A stretch of DNA of 64,000 nucleotides from contig OZ038380.1 in assembly GCA_964036045.1 (NCBI GenBank), positions 63,596,591 through 63,660,590 on the forward strand. Direction: 5' to 3'. The notes under the pieces are model-generated. The model was not told where the DNA came from. It ran no database searches and was given only the letters and a program-made list of their open reading frames with translations. Below, piece after piece: positions 31,101 through 41,100 of the stretch. A program made the position numbers and the translations under genes. The stretch's first letter is position 1. Each line of letters opens with the position of its first letter. Source of the stretch: Eutreptiella sp. 'Long Island Sound 2002'. Lineage: Eukaryota > Euglenozoa > Euglenophyceae > Eutreptiales > Eutreptiaceae.

Positions 31101-31650
31101 AGCGGCGGGAGAGGGAGGCGCGGGGCTGCGGCCTTCTCCTTCTGGGCTCGGCTGGGCCTGGGTCCTGCAATGTGCGAGGTCGTGTGGGCTGGTGTCCGCG
31201 GGGGGGAACAGTTCGCGTGGGCTGCATTCAGGGGCCGGGGGGCTGGGCCTGGGTCCTCTGGGGTGTGTGTGGGGGGCGTGGGCGGGCCACTGGGTGGGGT
31301 GGGCGTGCCGCGGGGCGCGGGGCTCCCCTCGGCGGGTGTGTGTGGGTTGTCGAGTGTGGGGGGCGGTGAAGGGTGTCCGGCGGGTGGGTGTGTGGCGGGC
31401 GTGTGCTGGTGCTCGGGCGGGTGGGGGAGGCCCGTGTCGCGGGGCCCGGGGCCGCGCGCGATGGTGGGCGTGTGTGGGTCTCCGGTTGAGCAGCGAGAGG
31501 GGGGGGGGCATGGGCGGGGATTGTGCGGCGGGGTGTGCTGTGTCGGTGTATGTGTCCGCTTGTTGCGCGCTTGCGTGGGCAGTTGTAGGCCGGGCGGTTT
31601 GGAGGAGAAGCTTGCCGTCTTCTGCTGCCGCGGCAATGATTTCGCAGACG
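28111..31650 (-). CDS. Pro-rich, RS-repeat ORF of giant element
   Basis: The main open frame runs 31227-28111 (1038 codons). It contains ILPAVAAAEAAAHKPARI, a poly-Ser block, PDPNPKPDPKPKP repeats, a His/Pro/Tyr-rich stretch and then about 200 residues of RS/SP repeats (RSRSPPARH, RRSRSPR) like those of SR splicing proteins. A short ordered segment follows (LAWWSPPALQELRRWVKW, EEVRTRTPANPNEAAPEA). Upstream, another frame (about 31710-31511) carries VHQIRKLVCEIIAAAAED, so the true start is earlier and a frame change lies near 31250-31500. The role is unknown; RNA binding like a nucleocapsid, or nuclear retention, is an inference from composition. Confidence 0.55.
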
Positions 31651-32842
31651 AGCTTTCGTATCTGGTGGACTTCTTGGTCAGTGGTGGGAAGGGGGCATGC
31701 TAGCTTTGGGCTAAGACCCGCGCGGTTGAGGACCCTGTGGATGGCGTGGTACCCGCAGGTGAGGGACTGCTGCGGTCTGGGGGGGGGGGTTTGGTCATGT
31801 GTCTGGGCCTGCCTCGACTTGTGTGTGGGCGTTGGGGATGGCCCAAACCCAGGGCACGGTCCCCGTGGGTGGCCAGCGGCGCTGGATCCAGTGGGTTAGG
31901 CTGAGCATGGCCAATCCCAGGTGGTAGCCCGCCTTCCCTGAGGTGATTTGGGCCAGGGCGCGGGCTGGGGGCGTGTCCCCTGGCTGGAGGACACCCCTGA
32001 GGATCCTGTGCTTGGTGGTGGGGTCCCCCACTGCCCCTGGTGGGGCGGTCTCCGGGGCGAACATGGTGTCTGTCCCCTGGATGATCCATTGCGGGCCGGG
32101 GGACGTAGCCGTAGCGGCTATCACGTAGTAGTGGCCGCGCTCGAGGACCGTAACCCAGACCTCCGGCGGGGGGTGGTCACTGTCTGTAGGTGGGGGGGGG
32201 AGGTCGTCGTCTGGGGTGCAGAGGCCGGCGGCGCGTGGCCTGTTCCCACTGCTCCGGGTGGTTCGGGTCCGCTGGGTGGTCCGTCTCCGCTGGGGCCCGT
32301 CGTAGGCGTACGGTCCCTTGACGCGTGACGTTGATGCCGGTGTCGTGCGTCAGGGCCTGGCCCCACTCGATGGGGGATATCCAGATGTGCTGGCCCCGGG
32401 TGTGTTTGCGGGCTCGCCAGAGCACGAGGTCTACGATGGTCTCGTGGAGGCCGCTGCCTGGGGTGGTCAGGTCCAGGAGGGCTTTGACGGTGAGCTTGGT
32501 CCAGTCCTCTTGTAGGCGGTACCAGCCCAGGGGGGTGGTCGGGGCCCTGTCTTGGAGGGTTGCTCGGAGGAGGTCGGGGTCGCGGATGGTGGCCGGTGTG
32601 AGGGGGGGGTGCCCCGGGTCCGGGGGGGTTGGGCTGGATGGGCTGCCGGGGTCTTGCGCGTCCACGTCGATGGATGGTTGGCCCTGGTTTGGCTCGGCCG
32701 GACTGGGCGGTGCCGGGTGGCTTCTTGGGTGTGAGACGGGTCTCGGGGCGCTGTGGTGGTGCCTTTGAGACCTGTGGATGGAGACGGGGGTCGCGTGCGG
32801 GGCGCGGAGCGGGTTAGTGGATGTCTGGGTCATGCACGGCAT
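31650..32842 (-). pseudogene. Cysteine-protease-like region (C48/Ulp1-like?)
   Basis: Starts at ATG 32842, overlapping the RNase H ORF by 29 nt. The first frame (to 32177) has a Pro-rich start then TPLGWYRLQEDWTKL, DLVLWRARKHTRGQH and IWISPIEWGQAL. A second frame reads EVWVTVLERGHYYVIAAT (His near 32132) and WIIQGTDTMFAP. A third reads PQQSLTCGYHAIHRVL (Cys codon at 31755-31757). His-Asp-Gln-Cys order with a hydrophobic strand after His and Q-x(4)-C-G resembles the C48 family. The His-Cys gap of about 125 residues is longer than in Ulp1. Frame changes lie near C runs of 9 and 11 nt (32192, 31779), so errors or decay are possible. It would process a polyprotein if active. Confidence 0.4.
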
Positions 32843-34631
32843 GGTAATGGATGAGACGCTGCATGTGTTCCCTGGCGGTGGGGTCGGTGAGTTGCTCCGC
32901 GTGTGTTAGCAGGAGGTGTTTGCGGTGTACCATTTGGGCCGCTGCTCTGCGGACTGCTTCTAGCTGGAGGTGTGCTGCTGCCTCCATGGGGCTTTCCGTG
33001 TGTTTGGTGAGGTGTCGGTGCAGGGCCTGTGTCACTGCCCCTCTCATGGTGGCTTCTTTGATCAGGGGGTCCCGGAAGAGGTGTTCGGTGGCCTGGTGTG
33101 CGTGGCTGTGGGTTGGCCATCCTTCGTGTTGTCGCAGGGTTTCCGCCGGGGACCAGCCCACTAGCGTGTCCCTGTCTGTATGGAGGGGGCATTTCTTGAA
33201 GTGTTCCCAGTCCTCCGGGGTGGTGTGGTCGCATGGGCAACGGGTATGTTCGTCGGGGACGTGGATGTGCTTGCGGGCGAGCCATCTGGCGACCCTGGTG
33301 AGGAATGGCAGTTGCTCCCTGAGGAGCTGGATGCGTCTTTTTTGGAGGTGGGCTGGGACGTTTGCTGGGCGGAGCGCTGAGTGGTAGAGGGGGACTTGCA
33401 GTCTGTCCTGGAGCTCCTGGATGTGCGCCCGGCTGTCTGCGTCGCCGAGCATGCGGGCGAGATGTTGGATGGGGTTGGGGTAGTGGTATGCTCTGTCGTG
33501 GGAGGAATAGGGGGCGTCCTCTGGTACCCAGTCCGGGGTCTGATGGGGCTCGGTTACAGGGGGCACGTGTTGGAGGTGTGTGTGGTTGCGGCCGAGGTCA
33601 GGGATCTGGAGGGCTGGTAGGTGTGTTGTGCGCTGGTGTACTGCCTGGTTGTCGACCTTACCATTTCCGTATTGGTGTATGTGGGATTTTCGTTTCACGA
33701 TGTGGAGTTGGACGTAGGGGGGAAGGCTGCGTAGGGCTTTCCAGAGTACCAGTGCCTGGGTGCCGAGGCTCGTCGCGGTTGCTTTGTGAAGTGGTTGCCT
33801 TGCTATGCGGAGGAGCAGATGTGTGTCGACAGTGGCGTCTACCACGAACCAGACCCGGACGATGTGCGGGGAGTGGGGGGGTAGGTGGGCCGCCACCTCG
33901 GTGATGGCGTCGGCCATGGCCCCTAGCTCCCCGTGGGAAGAGGCCCCATAGGTGGTGTGGCCCGTGTGGTGGTCCATGTGGTAGTGTCCCCCGGTGTGGG
34001 TTAGCTGCAGGGTGGCCCCCCCGGTGATGGGCGTGAGGGCGGATTCGCCTGAGGCGTCGGTGAAGAAGAGCCGGTCCGCCGGTGATGGTTGTGGGAGGCG
34101 GCATGGGTTCATGGGCAGATAGGCGTATATGGCAAGGCCCGTGGCGAGGTGGGCTACTGGGGTCGTGGGCTGCAGGATGGGGGTGGCGTACACCCCTATT
34201 CCTTTGGAGATGATGTGCTTCGCTTGGGGGGACAGGGCTATGAGTCCCTGCTCCGGCTGTCCTTGTGTGAGGTAGGAGTAGATGTAGTGGAGGATGTAGG
34301 CTGTGTCGGGGTTTAGGTCGTGGCATGTGAGGGTTTGTGTTCGGTGCTCCGGTGTGTGGCAGGAGTGGTGGAGCGGATAGTAGGGGTGCTCGTGCTTGCC
34401 CGTTCTGCCTGGCTCGTACATGCTGTAACGGATGGCCACCCCTGCCGGGTCGGGGCGGGGGCATGTGGGTGTAGTGGTGAAGAGCCATTTGGGCGCGTGG
34501 TCGGGGTTCCATGCTACCGTGGGGTTAGTGTCTGTGCGGTGGAACCATGGGGCTATCCATGCGTAGGCCTGTGGTGGTAGGTGGGCAGGGGGTGGGTGTG
34601 GTGGCGTGCTATGAGGTGTAGTACGGGCCAC
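32814..34631 (-). CDS. RNase H and zinc-finger ORF of giant element
   Basis: About 605 codons, in the -1 frame relative to the RT ORF and overlapping its end by 79 nt. No ATG near the start (GTG at 34631), and the frame is open only from a TGA near 34655, so it is probably reached by frameshift or reinitiation. RNase H spans about 185-340: D in RLFFTDASGES, E in SSHGELGAM, D in WFVVDATVD and D in GNGKVDNQAVH, a full DEDD set. At about 462-481 CPCDHTTPEDWEHFKKCPLH is the C-x-C...H...C finger typical of LINE C-termini. RNase H removes template RNA during target-primed reverse transcription. Confidence 0.8.
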   Translation of the reverse strand: MARTTPHSTPPHPPPAHLPPQAYAWIAPWFHRTDTNPTVAWNPDHAPKWLFTTTPTCPRPDPAGVAIRYSMYEPGRTGKHEHPYYPLHHSCHTPEHRTQTLTCHDLNPDTAYILHYIYSYLTQGQPEQGLIALSPQAKHIISKGIGVYATPILQPTTPVAHLATGLAIYAYLPMNPCRLPQPSPADRLFFTDASGESALTPITGGATLQLTHTGGHYHMDHHTGHTTYGASSHGELGAMADAITEVAAHLPPHSPHIVRVWFVVDATVDTHLLLRIARQPLHKATATSLGTQALVLWKALRSLPPYVQLHIVKRKSHIHQYGNGKVDNQAVHQRTTHLPALQIPDLGRNHTHLQHVPPVTEPHQTPDWVPEDAPYSSHDRAYHYPNPIQHLARMLGDADSRAHIQELQDRLQVPLYHSALRPANVPAHLQKRRIQLLREQLPFLTRVARWLARKHIHVPDEHTRCPCDHTTPEDWEHFKKCPLHTDRDTLVGWSPAETLRQHEGWPTHSHAHQATEHLFRDPLIKEATMRGAVTQALHRHLTKHTESPMEAAAHLQLEAVRRAAAQMVHRKHLLLTHAEQLTDPTAREHMQRLIHYHAVHDPDIH

Positions 34632-37600
34632 GGTGTGGTTGGTGCCTCCGGGTCACAGGCCCAACATGTGCGTGGCATGCTCTGGGAATCTTGGGGGACC
34701 TTTGGTAGGTCTGGGGCGGTCATGTGGTGTTTCGGTATGCGCCATTTTGCCCCGTGGTGGATGACGGTGGTCTGCGTGGGTTTGACTTCATTCGGGGCCA
34801 GTAGTAGGGTTAGTGGTGGGACTGGGCCCGTCACCGGGGGGACGGGTTCGTGTTTCGATCCGGTGGGTGCGTAGGGCGGTGTCGCCGGGATGGGTATCGG
34901 GTGTTGCTTTGTGAATTCTCGGTAGGCTGTGCGCATGTCTTTGCTGCCCGGTAGAGTGTGTCCCGCTGCTCGTGCCGTCTGCGTGAGGTACTGGTGGAAG
35001 AGGCGGTATTGTGGCCATTCGGGAAGCTGTAGAAAGGGGGTGTGGTGTGCCCCGCTGTGGTGCAGGACCCGCATTTGGGGGAGGGTGACGTATACTGCGG
35101 TGATGGAGGCCCCGACAAGGTCTATGGTGTGCATGGTGCCCTTGGGGTGATGGTGGAGGTCCCCGCAGAGGAACGCTAGTGGCCCTTCCTCTGGGCACGT
35201 GTGGTTGGTGAGTATGGCGTGGTGTGGGGACGGGAGGAGAAGCTGCAGGTGGTTCCACAGGCGCGTGTTCATGTTGGTGGGCATGCCCGTCTGGTGGAGT
35301 ACCCAGCGCGGGCATGTGTTGCGGGCCCGTTGTGCGGCTTGGAGGTGGATGGCGGTGACCTCGCGGACCTCCGGTGAGTGGTTGTCGGTCATGCGGTGAA
35401 GGAGGAGGGCGGTGTGTCTGGTGTAGGCCGCTTTCACCTCGTCCCCTATGGCGTCTCCATAGTGGGGCCATGCCGCTCGGATGGCGCGGGTGGGTATGGA
35501 GGTGGGCCAGCCCCCGTGTGCTGCCCATGCCTTGGGTCCAGCGCGTGTGGCCGGCTGGAGGGCGGTGGTGGGGTGTGTCAGGTGGAGTGCTTGGAAGCCT
35601 ATGGAGGCGTTCAAGACCCCGGTGAGGTAGTACGCCAGGCTCTGGTGGGACAGGGAGTGGGCCTTGGTGGTCGGGGACGCATATCTGGGGAGATGGGCGA
35701 GGTGTGATTGCAACTTGGGAGGGAGGGTGGCGTCCTCAGGGTTGGCGGCCTGGACTACCCCCAGGTGGTTGGTGGTTGTCACGACCTGCATGGGGGGCCC
35801 TTGTGGCCCTAGGGTGGGAGGTGTGGCAGACCCCTTGATCATGGCCACTGACTTTGTGGGGTTGACGATGAGGTTGTTGTGGGAGAGGTAGGAGACGGTC
35901 ACGTCCAGTAAGTCGTTGGCCTGTTGGGTGACCGTTGGCCCGGGGTCCGGGGCATGGGGGTCGTGTTGGGTGTGCGCGACGGTGAGGTTGGTGTCGTCCG
36001 CGAAGCCGATCAGGGGGAGGAGGAGGGGGTAGGGTGCGTAGGCCGGGTAATCCTGCTCGATTGCGAGGGCCAGGGGGAGCGTCACTAGAAGGTACAGGAA
36101 GGGGCCCTCTGCTCCCCCTTGGGAGACCCCGCTGCCTGGCTCCAGGAAGGGGGTGAGGCCTGCTCCTGTGCGGACCGTGTATTTGCGGGTGCGGATGTAG
36201 TCGGAGGTGAAGTTGTAGAACGGGAGGCCTAGGCGTTTCCACACCGCTTCTAGAAGGAGCCAGGGGGTGTTCGGGAAGGCTCCCTTGACGTCGAGGGATG
36301 CGATGATGAGGTCCACCGGGTCCATGTCCGCGATGGTGTCCTGGAGGATGATGGCCTCGTGTGGGGACCGGCCTGGGATGGCCCCGCAGAGGCTCGCTGG
36401 TATGTGGGGGTCCAGGTGGGGGCGGATGCGGCGCAGGAGGATGGTCCAGACGATTTTGACCTCCGTGACCGCACAGACTATGGGGCGCCAGTTGTCCGGG
36501 TTTGCCCAGTCCCCTTTTTTGTAGAGGGGGCGGACAACATTTGCCCAGTCTGGTGGCAGGGGGGTCCGCCACGTGACGATGTCCCAGAGGCGGTGGGCGA
36601 GGACGCGGAGGAGGTGGGCGGGGAGGTGGTAGTATGCCTCTGCAGGGAGGCCGTCGTAGCCTGGGGTTTTGTGTTGCCGGAGACTGTGGATGGCCTTCCG
36701 GACTTTGTGGATGGTGAAGGGGCGTTTTTCCAGGTGCCTCCTCTGGGCGTGGTTGAAGACCCGAGGGAGGCGGTCGATTTTGGCCTGGGTGTCTGGGTCC
36801 AGTGTGTCTTGGGTGGGGGTGTTTTGCCGGAGGAAGCTGTCTTGGGTGGCTTGGAGCACTGTGGCTGGGTCGTTGGTGAGGGAGCCGTCCTCCTGCCGGA
36901 TCGTGGTGATGGTGCGGTGGCCGGTGTCGGTCATGGCGTCGTTGAGGTGGCGGATGGCCTTGTAGGGGAGTTCATGTTGCGCATACCGTTCGTGTTCCTG
37001 GGCGATGCGCTGTTGCCTGTGGATGTGCCACCGCTGCAGGTCCGCCCTGATGTGGGCTATCCGTGTCCTGCAGTGGTGTATCTGGCGGCGGGTTTGGGGG
37101 GTGTCGGTGTGGAGGAGGGTCGCCAGTTTTTGCTTCGCATGCCAGAGGTCATGGAGCATGTCCCCCAGGGCCGTGGGTGGTTGGTCGTCGTCTGTGTGGG
37201 GGTGTTGTTGGAAGCCGCAGGCGACGGCGGCCGTGCGCATGGCTGTGAGTAGGTCGGTGGGGTCTGGTTGGATGCGCCGGGCGCGGTCTATGGCCCTGTG
37301 ATATTGGGACCAGGCATGCTTGTCATGCAGCGGGGGCATCTTCAGGGGTGGTGGTAGGCCTTGGTCCGCATCCTCTGGGGGGCTGGGGGGAAGGTTGGGG
37401 ATGGTGAGGCGGATGTGCAGGGGGCTATGGCCTGTGGGTCTCAGCGGGAGGGGTCCATATTGGGCCTCCGCTCGGATGATGGTGGTGGGGTCGCCATAGC
37501 ATACGTCGATGCGGGATGGGGCGGCATCTGTTTGGTGGGGGAAATGGGATGGTTGGCCTTCGAGGTTGGCTGTCAGGTCCACGAGCCCCAGCATTTCGAT

Positions 37601-38161
37601 GGTGTCGCGGACTGCTTGGTCCTGGGGTGTGGCCTGTCCCCCTCGGTCTGCTGGGGTGGGGGCGGCGTTCATGTCGCCGATGATGACTGTGGGGGCGAGC
37701 ATGGCCATCTGGCGGTATGCCTCGGCCAGGGCTTGGAGGAAGGGTTCCGTTGCTTCGCCGAAGGGGACGTGGGTGTTGATGACGTTGAGTTGCCATCCGT
37801 CCCCGACGACCTCATAGACACCTAGCCTCCCTGGGACGCTGAGGTGGTGGACGAGGTGGACGTGGATGCCGGTTTGGGCGTATAGGGGGGTCCCCTTGTG
37901 CCAGTAGCATTTGTACGCTTTCTGGTCCGGGGTATATATGGGGGTGGTTTCTGGGGGGTCGTCGCGCTGTAGGCCTTGTTCCTGGAAGGTGAGGAGGTGG
38001 GGAACCCAACCCGGCCCCTGTGCCATCGGGAGCTCTCGGAGGGCGGTTGTGGCGTCCTTGGAGTATGTGACGGCCGGGTGGTTGAGGTCGAGGAGGTTGA
38101 CGGTGGCCTCGGTGGGGGCGGGCCGGGGCTGTGGAGGCTTGTGCCCTCGGCCCTTGCCCCG
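34553..38161 (-). CDS. Endonuclease-reverse transcriptase of giant element
   Basis: Open from just after the TGA at 38162-38164 to 34553, about 1200 codons; the first ATG is at 38026. Sequence before that ATG (VNLLDLNHPAVTYSKDA) already looks like an endonuclease start, favouring readthrough from the ORF upstream. The apurinic-type endonuclease has Glu in LLTFQEQGL, GDMNAAP, SRIDVCYGD and the final His in HSPLHIRL. RT has YKKGDWANPDNWRPI, motif A SLDVKGAFPNTPW, motif B GSGVSQGGAEGPF, motif C IGFADDTNL (about 36.0 kb) and NPTKSVAMIKG. All catalytic residues seem present and the frame is intact. It nicks the target and primes cDNA synthesis there. The end overlaps the RNase H ORF. Confidence 0.9.
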   Translation of the reverse strand, partial: RGKGRGHKPPQPRPAPTEATVNLLDLNHPAVTYSKDATTALRELPMAQGPGWVPHLLTFQEQGLQRDDPPETTPIYTPDQKAYKCYWHKGTPLYAQTGIHVHLVHHLSVPGRLGVYEVVGDGWQLNVINTHVPFGEATEPFLQALAEAYRQMAMLAPTVIIGDMNAAPTPADRGGQATPQDQAVRDTIEMLGLVDLTANLEGQPSHFPHQTDAAPSRIDVCYGDPTTIIRAEAQYGPLPLRPTGHSPLHIRLTIPNLPPSPPEDADQGLPPPLKMPPLHDKHAWSQYHRAIDRARRIQPDPTDLLTAMRTAAVACGFQQHPHTDDDQPPTALGDMLHDLWHAKQKLATLLHTDTPQTRRQIHHCRTRIAHIRADLQRWHIHRQQRIAQEHERYAQHELPYKAIRHLNDAMTDTGHRTITTIRQEDGSLTNDPATVLQATQDSFLRQNTPTQDTLDPDTQAKIDRLPRVFNHAQRRHLEKRPFTIHKVRKAIHSLRQHKTPGYDGLPAEAYYHLPAHLLRVLAHRLWDIVTWRTPLPPDWANVVRPLYKKGDWANPDNWRPIVCAVTEVKIVWTILLRRIRPHLDPHIPASLCGAIPGRSPHEAIILQDTIADMDPVDLIIASLDVKGAFPNTPWLLLEAVWKRLGLPFYNFTSDYIRTRKYTVRTGAGLTPFLEPGSGVSQGGAEGPFLYLLVTLPLALAIEQDYPAYAPYPLLLPLIGFADDTNLTVAHTQHDPHAPDPGPTVTQQANDLLDVTVSYLSHNNLIVNPTKSVAMIKGSATPPTLGPQGPPMQVVTTTNHLGVVQAANPEDATLPPKLQSHLAHLPRYASPTTKAHSLSHQSLAYYLTGVLNASIGFQALHLTHPTTALQPATRAGPKAWAAHGGWPTSIPTRAIRAAWPHYGDAIGDEVKAAYTRHTALLLHRMTDNHSPEVREVTAIHLQAAQRARNTCPRWVLHQTGMPTNMNTRLWNHLQLLLPSPHHAILTNHTCPEEGPLAFLCGDLHHHPKGTMHTIDLVGASITAVYVTLPQMRVLHHSGAHHTPFLQLPEWPQYRLFHQYLTQTARAAGHTLPGSKDMRTAYREFTKQHPIPIPATPPYAPTGSKHEPVPPVTGPVPPLTLLLAPNEVKPTQTTVIHHGAKWRIPKHHMTAPDLPKVPQDSQSMPRTCWACDPEAPTTPWPVLHLIARHHTHPLPTYHHRPTHG

Positions 38162-38164
38162 TCA
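38120..38164 (-). promoter_or_regulatory. Putative UGA-CGG readthrough signal
   Basis: Minus strand: TGA (38164-38162), then CGGGGCAA (38161-38154), then a stem GGGCCG-A-GGG (38153-38144) pairing with CCC-CGGCCC (38128-38120), loop 15 nt. ORFs on both sides share one frame. UGA-CGG followed after about 8 nt by a stem-loop is the type II readthrough layout known from furoviruses and related plant viruses. Confidence 0.5.
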
Positions 38165-41100
38165 GGGAGGGGGACTGGGGCTCGGGGACTTTTTGCCGGT
38201 TGGTGGGCGTTTGGGTAGGCGCGGCGGGGGGAGGCCTTGGCTCCACTCCGGGGGGAGCTCCCCAGTGTATTTGGTGCCTCTGTGGGCCTTGTTCTCTTCG
38301 GTGCGGAGCCGGATGGGGTGGGCGCTGATGAGCTCCAGGGTGTAGCCGACTGGTTTGTCCGGGGCGCTGCTGCCTTGGTCTAGCTCCTTTTGGCGGTGCC
38401 AGATCACCCGGATCTGTGGCCCCCCGTTGTCCCCCGGTTCCTTGAGGCGGTACTGGATCGTGCCCTCACACCAGATCCAGTCGCCTGTGTGGTCGTTGCG
38501 GAAGGGCTGTTGGACCTTCGCACCTTTTTCGAATCCTGGGTACGCTTTGGGCGGGTGCTGTGCTGGTGGCGGGGGGGAGGATGATGAGGATGCCTGGTCC
38601 GGGTGGGGCGGTGGTAGTGGTGGGAGGGAGGATGACGAGGATGCTTGGTCCGGGTGGGGTGGTGGTATTGGTGGGAGGGAGGATGACGAGGATGCTTGGT
38701 CTGGGTTCGCCGGGTGGGTCGGGTGTGATGTGGGGGGTCGGCAGGTCGCTGCTTTTCCGGCTTGGCTGGGGGCGGGTGCGCCCCTTTGTCGTCTCGTTCG
38801 CTTGGGTGGGACTGGAGGTAGCGGGGCTGGGGGGGCTTGGGGTTTGAAGAAGGGGTGCGTTGCTTGCTGGTCTGGATCCCTCAGTGGGGGTTCTGCCGGT
38901 GTTTGCATTTTCGCTTTCGCGTGGCTGCGTATGATGTCGGCGAGCTTGCGCACGGTCTCCGGGGGATCTGTTGGCCATGGCAGTGCGGCGGGGCTGTCGT
39001 CGAAGGGGTGGTGTAGGTGGTAGTTCCTCATGGCCTTGGCCTGCATGACCCAGGCCTCTGTGGGTTCCGGTGTGTCCAGGCCGTTGGGGGAGCCTTGAGC
39101 CCAGTAGAGTGCTGTGTGGAGGGCTTCCCAGGGGGCGCCTTCGCGGCCTGTGAGGGTGGTGGCTTGGAGGAGTCGCTGCTGGCCCCGTGGGGGGTCTTCC
39201 GGGTCTATTTCCGGGGTATAGGCCTGGGCCGCCATGAGGACTCCGTGTGCCCAGTGGAGGACCCACCATTGGGCGTCCGCTTTGAGGATGTGGATGGCGG
39301 GTTGTTGGGGGGGCGTGTCCAGGGTGTCCCACGATGCGATGGCTAGTGGTATCCTGGAGGGCTGGAGGTGTGGGGGGGCCTTGCGGCTTAGGAGTTGATC
39401 GATGTGGAAGGGGGTGACGGGATCTTTGGGGCCTTGGGGTGGTGGGGGCATTGCTGGGATGGTTGTGGGGTCCCAGTGGCGTTCGTGGGCGGCGAGGGTG
39501 TACAGGGCGGCGGTGATGATGTGGTGGGCTTGCCCCTCCAGGACGATGTGGCGCTCCGTGCCGAAGTCCTTTGGTAGGTGGGCTGCGGGGTGGACGGTGA
39601 TGTGGGCTAGGGCGCGTTGGTGGGCCTTTTTTCCCCCGTCTGGCGCCTGTGTCCGTTTGTCCCCCGGGATGTGCTGGTGTTGGTGTTTTGGTGGGGGTGG
39701 TCGCAGGGCGAGGGATTCTACACCGTGGAGGGGGATGGCGTGTTCCCCCGACCTGTTGGGCAGGATGTATATGCCCTGGTCTCCCGGTACAGTGCCCAGG
39801 TACATGTTGCCCGTGATGGTGGGGGCCAGCAGCGGTTGGCGCAGGGGCGAGGTGCATTGGGTGGAGCAGGGCGGGTCATGGTGCTCACACCGGGGGTGGT
39901 CGATGCCGTACGGGGTGACGTGTACGGCGAAGGGTCCAACGGCGCGCTGGAGTTTGTGGGGTTGGATGTTGTGGAGGCGCGCCACCGCCCGTGTCTGGGA
40001 GCGCCCTTCGCTGATCCACACGGCGTCTGCCCGCGACGCCGCTGGGTTCAGGCAGCCCGTGGTGATGCCTGTGATCGTGCGGTTGTGGGTGGTATCTGAT
40101 ACCCTGGCGGGGGGGGCGCCGATGCGGGGGATGGTGTGGTCGTCGTGGAGGGCGCGGGCCTTGCGCCTCGCATCGTGTCGGTGCCGGGCCTCCTGGGTGG
40201 GGGTGTGCACACCCGTGTGTTTGGGCTTCTTGTTGCGGTGGTCTGCCGTGTGGAAGGGGGTGGGCCAGGAGGGGGCGTGGTGGAGGGTGGGGTGTGGAAG
40301 GTCCCCCCGTGTTGCCCATGTGTACAGGGTGGTCGCGGCGGCCCCTTCCGCCTGTATGGTGCATCGCTCGTCGTGTCCGCGACGGGTGACGAGGACGTTG
40401 AGGGCCGTCAGCTCATACACCTGTGTGGTGTGGGGGAGGTGGCGGGTGACGGTGATCTTGGCGGCGTCGTTTTTGCGGGTGTTGGTGTGGGGGATGATGT
40501 AGTGGGTCGCCCATTCGTCTTGGGGGGTGTGTTCCGTCGGGTCTAGCTTGAGTGGGGGGTGGAGCGGCTTCGGTGTTGGGGGCTTGTCTTGGCCATTCGC
40601 GTGGGGCGCCACTTTGGTTTCGACCAGGTATTGTGGGCCCCAGGTTTCCGGGGCCCCTACCTGTGTGGCTGCCGCTGTTGCGGCTTGGAGGAGGGCGGTG
40701 GTGTTGGTGTCTAGAGGGGGGGCCCTCGGTTGGGGGGTTAGGGTGTCATGGTCTTGGTATGCCCACCAAATGGTGTAGCCTCGTTGGGTGTTGCGGTGCG
40801 GGGTTTGGGTCTGGGCTTGCTGGATGGATAGGGGGGTCTTGATGTCCTCTGCTGCTTGTGGGTTTATGGGTGTGGCGTACGCCCATACTCCCGGGGCGTG
40901 TATGCCGTGTGGTGCTTGGCCTACTCCTCGTATCGGGTGTAGGGTGTGGTGGGTGCGTGTGAGCCCTAGATGTTCTTGGAGGAGGTCCCCCCGGATGTCC
41001 TCCCACCGTTGCTGCCAGGTGTGTGTGTGGTCATCGGGGGCGGGGTAGGTGATGACGATGGCTTGCCATGGGGTGGGGCCTGGATGCACCGTCATAGGTG

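Noticed and set aside
34553-34660. Canonical -1 frameshift heptamer between RT and RNase H
   Set aside because: No X-XXY-YYZ site in the zero frame across the overlap.
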